From: Siphonodentalium dalli
Taxonomy: Eukaryota > Mollusca > Scaphopoda > Gadilida > Siphonodentaliidae
Assembly (NCBI GenBank): GCA_032622095.1
Contig: CP136066.1
Coordinates: forward strand, 59,922,609 to 59,986,608
Length of the DNA: 64,000 nt
Reading direction: 5' to 3'
The notes under the pieces were generated by a model, which was given only the letters and a program-made list of their open reading frames with translations, was not told the origin of the DNA and made no database searches. Numbering within the stretch: position 1 is the stretch's first letter; each line of letters begins with the position of its first letter. The translations under genes and the position numbers were made by a program. Shown piece after piece: positions 56,341 to 64,000 of the stretch.

Positions 56341-57451
56341 CAGGGACGTGGCTAGAGGGTCTCCTTTGGGGGTGTCCACCTTGGGAAATTCCAACTGCAC
56401 CCCCCCCCCCCCTTAAGTCAGAATCAGACCAATACAAGTTTTTGCATAATTCCATTTGCACCCCCCCCCGCCCTTGTACCTCAGTGCTCAGGCCTAATTT
56501 CCTATATATTATATTCATAAGCCATGGTTCTATATTCCCGGTATGAGAACATTAAGATATTTTAACCTGACAATTTCAACAAAAAAACAAAACAACTACT
56601 GGTCTAATTCCAGACAAATGCACACAGCTACGGACAAGAGCCCAGGACACACCCGGCCGATCGTGGTTGTTCGGCCCGGTGTGAGAAAATTTTGAAAACT
56701 ATGCAAGAAAATCGCAAATCCTAACATCTAGACTGGCCTCAACTGAAGCTTTCCTAGTGTTGGAAATTTCAAACCTCTTACTCCCCCTCAGGTTGGGAAA
56801 TTCTTCAACTGATGACCATTTCTGTCCACAAGTTTGACCAAATGTAGTAAAATATTGTTTTGCTAAACTAATTAGCAGTTTTGTATTGGCCATGGGGATG
56901 GGGCAATGACACACCGGGCCGACCATGGTTCGGCCGGTGGGCGATATTTTTTAATCTGAACAATAAAATCGCAAAATCCTAACATTTAGACTAGCCTCAA
57001 GCCTTCCTAATGTTGGAAATTTCAAACCCTACAGCCCACTTAGGTTGGAATATTTCCAACTGATGACAATTCCAATGACAATGTTGACCAAATGTATGAC
57101 AATATTGTTTTCTTAAATTAACTAGAAGTTTTTGACTGGCCACGGGGGAGGGACCAGGACACAAGCTTTCCAAGTGTTGGAAATTTCCAACCTGTCACCC
57201 CCCTAAGGTTGGAAAATTTCCATCTGATGACCATTTCTGTCAAAAATTTTGAAAAAAAATAGGAACATATGCAAGTATTGGTCCAAAAATTATAAATTCC
57301 CCCCAATAAATTGTTTTATAATCAAACTACAAGAACATTGTCAACCTATTGTTGGTGTGAAATTTCCAACTAATGTTTTGACAGGTATGAAATTTCCATC
57401 CGTTTGGGGGGGGGGGTGAGACACCCCAACCCCCCTGTCGCCACGTCTCTG
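56341..57451. mobile_element. hAT-like non-autonomous element (1.1 kb)
   Basis: Ends CAGGGACGTGGC at 56341 and GCCACGTCTCTG at 57440-57451. The flanks ACTAACAT and ACTTCCAT agree at six of eight bases, fitting an aged 8-bp hAT target duplication. The interior holds about three 280-bp repeats with GTTGGAAATTTC, CTGATGACCATTTCTGTC and GACCAAATGTA, and C-runs (CCCCCCCCCC near 56400 and 56465). A fragment occurs at 12690. No transposase frame. Confidence 0.82.
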
Positions 57452-57894
57452 ACTTCCATATCATTGAGCATGGCGGCATTGGACGCCATTTCGGATTTAA
57501 ACCTTCCTGATCTAGTATTTTACCTAAAACTTATATAATTGCCTGGGTCCTGGCGAATTCAACACATCATGACACCATAAACTGGGCACTGATCATTTAT
57601 TCTTGGATACAATCTGCATGTAAATCTCTATTTGGATAGTTATGGATATAATAATGTATTGAACACTATTTTGCAGGGAATACCTACCATTTCTATACAT
57701 ATATAATATGGAAGAAATTAACACATGTGCTATATTTGAATGGAGTTGATTCCCGACACTTTGTCTGAATCGCCATGAATTATTGACGCGTAACGTTACA
57801 TTACCACGCCGTCGCAAGAGCAGAACGAAAGCAACCAAACGAAAACAACCAAAATGGCGACTTGAAGTAAGGCAGCGTTTGTTGGTGGAAAGTT
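57452..57894. other. Unassigned spacer
   Basis: No repeat or gene supported; the minus-strand 81-codon ORF has no domain. Confidence 0.4.
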
Positions 57895-57898
57895 TTAA

Positions 57899-59456
57899 GG
57901 GGATGGTAAAGTCTGGTCAAGATGGCCACCGCGGATTGCACCCTACCTCCAGATGATCAATAATTACTCACCGGCCATAGAATGGATAAACTTCATATTT
58001 TTCACACATAATAATCAATAATAAACAAAGATCTTGTCATTAGTAGAGAAATTATAGCTGTTAGAATTTACTCGCGGTAGAGTGACAAAAAATCATGTCC
58101 CCAAACGGCGTTTCTCCAGTTCCAATGGTTAACTTTTTGTACAAACTGAACAGTCAAAATGGTCCTATAAGAATCTGGCTAGAGACGAGGAGACATCATT
58201 TTGAGGAAAAACAAGAACTTTCCCAAATACCCTGCCTGTGAAAATAGTAGTCATCCTGAATAATGGCAAAATGTCCTCCATTTGCATTGTTTACATTCTT
58301 AGGAACTATTTTTCTTGGTATGGGAGACCATAATATCCTAACATTATTTTGCGATAGCCGATACACAAGCCATGGGGGCGTGGCGGCCATGATTACAAAC
58401 AAACCCATCCGTCAATACTAGAATACGATTACGAATGGAAATCGATCAGTATAGACAATCGCGCATGGGATCAAGCTTTTGATTATGCCCATCAATAGAT
58501 ATGGGTTATAAGCAATATGATTGTACCTGATAACTGACAATTTCTCGATTAATTTACATTCAAATGTTATTAAACGTATTTTTCTCCACAATGTTGTTTA
58601 TCCCAGTGCACCAAAATAGAATTGACCGGAAGTGAACTCGCACAAGGAGTCCGTCGTAAAATATGACATATTTCGTCGGAATACGGTACTTTCCTATTCA
58701 TAAATATGTTTTTATATAGGCTATTTGATTTTAGAATAATACAATATTCTGAAATATGTAAGTTTTCTATTTATGTGATTTGCGTACTAATACGACATCT
58801 TGTAATCTCGCTTTCGACTATAGACTGGTAATTCTAAAAATAAAATATCAACATTTCCATCTGTAAACAGCACAAAACTTCATAAATCGTGGGTAATCAA
58901 GCAACTAAATTAATTCCAACAACTTCAATAAACTGAAAGCATCGATTTCATATCATAAACTTGCCCGATTGCAGGATCGGATTGCTTTTCTGGTCGATTT
59001 TCATGTACCTGCCGCGAATTAAAAAATGACAACAACGTCATGAACATGTGTTTACAATTGAAATATGGCGACTGGCTCCCAAGAAAAACTGACACGTTTT
59101 AGCGGACGTTTTGCAAACGATACAGTGAACATTAATCTAAAGCAGAGCTCCTTGGCTCTTAACGGTATGTCACTTATCATAATGGGCTGCCTACTGATAC
59201 TGTTGAAGTTATAGTTTTTCACATTTGAATGCCAAAACAATGACATAATATTGCAGATATACTCTGTTTCAAAGTCATTTTTCTGGTACAAAAAGCTTTT
59301 TAGCTCACATCTATTCGTGGCACCTCCTTTAACGATATATGCTCTATATATTATCTCTATGTTGTTATATCTATTTCTGTCTGCTTTTATGTGAAAAATA
59401 CCAATTTTGTCAGCCCGTTTCCAGACATTTTTTATGAAACAGACTTTGCCATCCCC
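57899..59456. mobile_element. TTAA-flanked TIR element (1.56 kb), non-autonomous
   Basis: GGGGATGGTAAAGTCTG at the left and CAGACTTTGCCATCCCC at the right are inverted with one mismatch. TTAA occurs at 57895-57898 and 59457-59460, as in piggyBac-type insertion. The interior has no ORF above 80 codons. It differs from the 6748-7140 element in terminal sequence. Confidence 0.85.
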
Positions 59457-59663
59457 TTAATTACACTTTTGCTATGTCATAATTGGTCCTGTGTCATACT
59501 CGTGTGAAGATACAAAACTACAGAAGATTTAACAGTCATCGTGAACATAATTGTGTGTTAAAGTGCCAGGTAACAACGAACATTAACGTGTTTCCGCCGG
59601 TGTGACTTTTGTCACCTATTGTCGACTTATCGTGACTCAAAAAATATACAACACCAGACTAGC

Positions 59664-59801
59664 ATGGCAGACAAACGTTCAACTCCAATGAGTTCGACAT
59701 CTAGTGCAGATGAAAGCATGGCATCAGAACAGGCAAAAGTTCCTAATAAACCAAAAAAAGTTCTGACTGTTCCTCCAAAAAAAACAGAAAATGTCAAGTG
59801 A
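59664..59801 (+). pseudogene. LINE ORF1, N-terminal fragment
   Basis: Starts MADKRSTP, rich in Ser, Thr, Lys and Pro, like the disordered N-terminus of LINE ORF1 proteins. It runs into TGA at 59799-59801 just after an A8 run at 59778-59785. The next frame opens at the overlapping ATG at 59791. One base fewer in the A8 run would put both parts in one frame, so this is most likely a slippage mutation or a homopolymer sequencing error. Confidence 0.65.
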
Positions 59802-60624
59802 CGCTACTGGCACGAAACAGTCTATTATAAATTTCGGCTCAGAGAAAAACAAAACTAATGACAATCAATTGGACAGAATATCTACAGAAATAAAGGCAAT
59901 GATCACAAAGCTAGAATCATTGGTCACTAAAGATCACCTAAATGAGACACTGAAGCCTTTGGTGAAGACTGTAGACCTTGAAAAGACTTTGGACAAAATG
60001 AAGAATGACTATGATAACAAAGTTAAATGTGCAAAAGAAGAATTTACAGGAAAGATATTCGATGTAGAGATGAGAATGGATAGCATGGACACGAAAATTG
60101 GTAAATTACAAGCAGATTCCAAGAAAAAAGATGAAACTATATATAAACTGGCAGAAGAAAATAAACAACTGAATGGAAAATTGAATCAACTTGAACAGCA
60201 GACCAGAAAAGATAGTATCAGAATATATGGCATTGGTAATGACAAAAAGGGCGAAACAGCTGATGAGTGTGAAGATAAAGTTGTGTCAATGCTGCAGAAC
60301 AAACTTAACCTAAGTTTAAGTAAAACTGACATAAGTATTGCTCACAGATTAGGAGTACACTCAGATGGACAGAATACTCCAAGGGGCATCATTTGTCAAT
60401 TCACTACAAGAAGAACAAAAAATCTTGTAATACAACACAGACGACTACTAAAAGGGCAAAAAATAGTCATCAAGGAAGATTTAACAGACACTAACAATAA
60501 ACTGATAAAAGAGGCCAAGGAATCTGATGGGATAGAGGAATCATGGAGCCACAATGGCAAAATATTTGTCAAGTACAGTGCCAGCCAGCAGAAAAAAGTA
60601 ATCAAATCTGCTGCAGACATTTAA
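59791..60624 (+). CDS. LINE ORF1-like RNA-binding protein (L1 ORF1 / transposase_22 type)
   Basis: 277 residues: a long coiled coil at about 25-140 (heptads with K/E/L/I), then SIRIYGIGN and the alpha/beta RRM-like domain, AHRLG, a RGIICQF strand, RRLLKGQKIVIKEDLT and a C-terminal domain ending in SWSHNGKIFVKYS. This order matches ORF1 proteins of L1-type LINEs, which form trimers, coat the element RNA and act as nucleic-acid chaperones in the cytoplasm. The ORF itself is undamaged. No endonuclease or reverse transcriptase ORF2 follows within the remaining 3.4 kb, so this is either a truncated element, a domesticated ORF1 or an element whose ORF2 has been lost. The fragment ending at 59801 is probably the real N-terminus. 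Confidence 0.85.
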   Translation: MSSDATGTKQSIINFGSEKNKTNDNQLDRISTEIKAMITKLESLVTKDHLNETLKPLVKTVDLEKTLDKMKNDYDNKVKCAKEEFTGKIFDVEMRMDSMDTKIGKLQADSKKKDETIYKLAEENKQLNGKLNQLEQQTRKDSIRIYGIGNDKKGETADECEDKVVSMLQNKLNLSLSKTDISIAHRLGVHSDGQNTPRGIICQFTTRRTKNLVIQHRRLLKGQKIVIKEDLTDTNNKLIKEAKESDGIEESWSHNGKIFVKYSASQQKKVIKSAADI

Positions 60625-60625
60625 A

Positions 60626-61685
60626 GTCGAACTTATACTGCATGATAATGTCATTATATATTCAGTATGATTAATGTGTATGGCTACTAATTACACTGTT
60701 ATATTCTTATAGTAGCAATATATATATGTGGATGATGAAAAATTGAGTAATATATTGCCAATCAATGTATCTGTATTACTATAAATAACATGTATCCATA
60801 AAACAGGCTTAATATAAAATATTAAATGTAATAAGCTATAGTCAGATATAATATGTTTGTGAATGATGAAAAACTGAGTATTGTATTGCCAATCAATGTA
60901 CTTGTCTAGCTATAAATAATAAGTATTCAAATAATACTCTTAATATAAAATGTTGAATCTAATTTATCATAGTCAAAATATAAAAGATCAAGCTAATAGT
61001 CATAGTAAAATATATAACTCCCCTCAAATGGTCAACAACATTGAAACCCAAAAAAGCATTCAACTAACAGAAATTAATAATTAATTAAGTGACTTAATTG
61101 TTACCCTTTATTATATCACAACTAACAACAAAAAGGATTAAGTGAATTTATATAATTTTTATTCTTGTCAGCAGGAACTAAATTCTGAATTATTGTTACC
61201 CCAAGAAACCAATTAGGTGATCTTATTATAAAACCATGATTATCACAAGCAGCTTCTAATTCATATTCACTTGTGATGTCGAACTTATACTACATGATAA
61301 TATCATTATCTATTCAGTATGTTTATTGTGTATGGTTACTAATTACACTGTTATATTCATATAAGTAGCAATATATATATGTGGATGATGTAAAATTGAG
61401 TATTATATTGCCAATAATGATTTTGTCTTACTATAAATAACATGTATTCATAAAACAGGCTTAATATAAAATATTAAATATAATAAGCTCTAGTCAGATA
61501 TAATATGTTTGTGAATGATGAAAAACTTAGTATTGTATTGCCAATCAATGTACTTGTCTAGAACTAAATTCTAATATTATTGTTACCCCCAAGAATTATA
61601 CTTAAAGGAAACCAATTAGGTGATCTTATTATAAAACCATGATTATCACAAGCAGCTTCTAATTCAGATTCACTTGTGATGTCAC
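60626..61685 (+). repeat. 650-bp tandem duplication after ORF1
   Basis: GTCGAACTTATACTGCATGA, GCAATATATATATGTGGATG, AACAGGCTTAATATAAAATA and TTGTATTGCCAATCAATGTA recur starting at 60626 and 61277. A second shared block (AACCAATTAGGTGATCTTAT, GATTATCACAAGCAGCTTCT) occurs at 61208 and 61613. The second copy has an internal deletion of roughly 200 bp. Confidence 0.9.
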
Positions 61686-64000
61686 ATGAAGAATTTTCAT
61701 GACAAACACACTATATTTAAAAGTGTTGTAGCCGCATCAAGACACATAAATATTGATTGGAAAACATAATCAAAATAATGTGGTCTCAATCCATAAATCC
61801 CCCATATATTGGCCATCAGATGTAAACCTGAATTGTGAATAGCATATCATTGAATTGCCTCTCAATTCGGATTCACTTGTAATAGTTGCATTTGGAAGAG
61901 TCCTAATTGTTCCTTTGCCCATCATGACACTGAATTGCCTCTGAATCACATGGAATCATATTCATGACATAAATTAGTAAAACTGAATTATAAAGTATTA
62001 TTGCAGGCTTTTACATTTAAAACAGAATTTCATTTATAATTTGGATTTTGAAAAGTTTGAAATTTTTCTATCATTGATTTACTCTTAATTTGTGGTCACA
62101 AATAGGCAATTACATTTAAAAGTGAACTGTATTGATATATCGGATTTGCCTATCAAGTCAGTTGAGGAAAATGGAGTTAATTTACAAGATTCATCACATG
62201 TATAATCTCCATAGTCTATTATCACTGAATCTCCCTCCAATTTGGCTGTTGTCTTGGCATTGTTGTAACCAATTAGGTGATTTCACTACAAAAATTCAGC
62301 CCACATACTATATATAACACATGCATTCTCAACTGTCTATATATATCTAAGGAATTAATAAAGATATCTAAATTTAAAAATTTTAAAAATTTAAATTAAA
62401 AAAAAAAATATATATCTCAACTTAATTTTTTGCTAGCATTGAGTTAATCTTAATTCAGCTATTACATTGTATAATTACCCCCTTACATATTGGCCATTAC
62501 ATTTAAAAATGAATTTGAAGTTAAATCTGAATTCTAAATTATGTAAAAGTAAACTGAGTTACACGTTGCCTTATTATCAATTAAAGACATTTGGCTGTTG
62601 AATTTACATTACTAAAACCAATAAGGTGGTTTCATTACATATGTAAATCCACATATTTGCTATTATACTTAAAACTCAATGTTACTTATAAGTCAGATTA
62701 ACTGTCAAGTCAGATGAGAGATTATCATATCCAGAATTGTAAAAGAATTTTGAATTACTGTTGCACATAATGGCACTTCATTGTTAATTGACAATTACGA
62801 ACTTGACTATGTGTACATTACATCACATAACCATCCACCCCAAATACTATATATCATATATGCATGATGAATTTGATTTATTTTCACTGATTCACTCTTA
62901 TTTCAGCTGTTACATTATATAATTACCCAACCCCCACAAAGTGTACATTTAAAACTGAATTTCATTTATAATTTGGATTTTGAAAACTTTAAAATGTTTC
63001 TATCACTGATTCACTTTTCATTTGTGGTCACAAATTGGCAATTACATTTAAAAGTGAATATTACTGATAGACCAGATTTGCCTGTCAAGTCAGTCGAGGA
63101 AACTTCATAACCAAATATATTTCATAGCTACCCCCTCCCAACAACACACCTTAAAATTGTATGTCATCAAATTTATAATGCAAATTGACCTGACCAATCA
63201 GATGAGGCATCTTTGTATTCATTACAATATCCTGACTTGTAAAACTGAATTAGGAATTAATGTTACACATAATGCCACATATTCATTAGCATTTATGAAA
63301 CTAATCAAGGAACTTTATCCCATAATTACACATCATTAGAAAATTGTAATTATATATCATTAAATAGCTCTTTATACAGCCGTTGTATGCCCACCCCCCC
63401 CCCCCACACCACCACCACCACGCTCTAAAATAGTCTATCACTAAATTAATAATTTATATTTACATGTGAAGGGGTTCATTACATAAGCTCACACACTTAC
63501 TACATCTCATTATATGCATTCTGAACTTAATTTTTTGTATCATTGAGTCAATTTTAACTCGGCTATTACATTTATAATCACCCCCACCTATATATTGGAC
63601 ATTACATTGAAAACTGAATTTCATTTATAATTTGGATCTGCTTGTCGACCAACACATAGGCCATTACATTCAAAACTAAACTTCATTTATAATTCAGATC
63701 TGGCTGTCAAATCAAGCAATCATGGATTTAATTAATAAGATTGGTTCACCACATGGGTACTCATAGTTAATTGACAATTGTGAACTTAACTATGTGAACA
63801 TTACATCACATAGCTACCAACCACACATACTATATATCACAGTTACCCCCCCCCCCCCACACCACACCATAGAATAGTCTATCATTGAATCAATGATGGA
63901 AATTTACATGTGAAGTCAGATGGGGGACTTTTATTTTCAAAACCTGATCTATACAAACTGAAGTTTCAATTACTATTTAACATAATGGCAAACAATTGTT
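61686..64000 (+). repeat. AT-rich tail with internal duplications of about 945 bp
   Basis: TTTCATTTATAATTTGGATT, TGTGGTCACAAATAGGCAAT, TACATTTAAAAGTGAA and TTGCCTATCAAGTCAGT at 62015-62165 recur at 62960-63105, and in part at 63615-63720. GTTAATTGACAATT occurs at 62782 and 63757. C-runs near 63391 and 63848. No ORF above 63 codons, so no reverse transcriptase is present. Could be a LINE 3' tail or an unrelated old array. Confidence 0.7.

Noticed and set aside
1-64000. tRNA, rRNA or viral integrase/reverse transcriptase genes
   Set aside because: I looked for tRNA T-loop words (GGTTCGAATCC type), rRNA-like blocks and polymerase motifs in the open frames on both strands and saw none; short or badly decayed copies could be missed.

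Overview
This is a repeat-dominated, AT-rich eukaryotic nuclear window. Introns with GT/AG borders, dense miniature inverted-repeat elements (MITEs), Helentron-like elements with GTCT microsatellites and tandem cores, and a LINE ORF1 all fit an invertebrate animal. Split genes for Mab-21/cGAS-like nucleotidyltransferases, a family greatly expanded in bivalves, point to a lophotrochozoan and most likely a bivalve mollusc. That placement is inference; no species can be named. No bacterial operons, CRISPR arrays, tRNAs or rRNAs were seen.

Genes. (1) A plus-strand Mab-21/cGAS-like receptor gene is modelled as two exons, 11390-11600 and 15762-16792. They join in a matching phase-1 intron and give 413 residues with an intact GS...DxD...D catalytic set. 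(2) A minus-strand paralogue has its large exon at 29856-30952, with the same acceptor phase and the same catalytic residues; its first exon was not found. The intron sequence just upstream of both large exons is also homologous, so a whole block was duplicated in inverted orientation. (3) A minus-strand intronless multipass membrane ORF of unknown family (32836-33792) lies just upstream of the second nucleotidyltransferase. (4) Two intact terminal exons encode paired C2H2 zinc fingers (268-621 and 29083-29451), each behind its own splice acceptor. Around them are three degenerate relatives (1420-1584, 3262-3420, 27980-28200). (5) A LINE ORF1 (59664-60624) is split by a one-base slip in an A8 run, and no reverse transcriptase follows it.

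Layout. 0-4 kb: zinc-finger cassettes and hairpin elements. 4-11 kb: degenerate tandem arrays, one carrying a piggyBac-type MITE. 11-17 kb: nucleotidyltransferase gene A with a repeat-filled intron. 17-28 kb: old interspersed repeats and a 2.8-kb Helentron-like element. 28-34 kb: zinc-finger exon, nucleotidyltransferase gene B and the membrane ORF. 34.5-39.5 kb: a 5-kb array of a roughly 360-bp satellite broken by one transposon. 40-46 kb: nested TIR elements and head-to-tail Helentron-like elements. 47-54 kb: an old repeat into which two Helentron-like elements inserted. 55-59.5 kb: a near-perfect 198-bp palindrome, a hAT-like element and a TTAA-flanked element. 59.6-64 kb: the LINE ORF1 and an AT-rich duplicated tail.

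The most interesting biology is the pairing of duplicated cGAS-like nucleotidyltransferases with an unrecognised multipass membrane protein, set in a locus packed with hairpin-forming sequence and zinc-finger cassettes that look like alternative 3' exons. All coordinates of repeats are by eye and are approximate by a few bases unless a target-site duplication fixes them.
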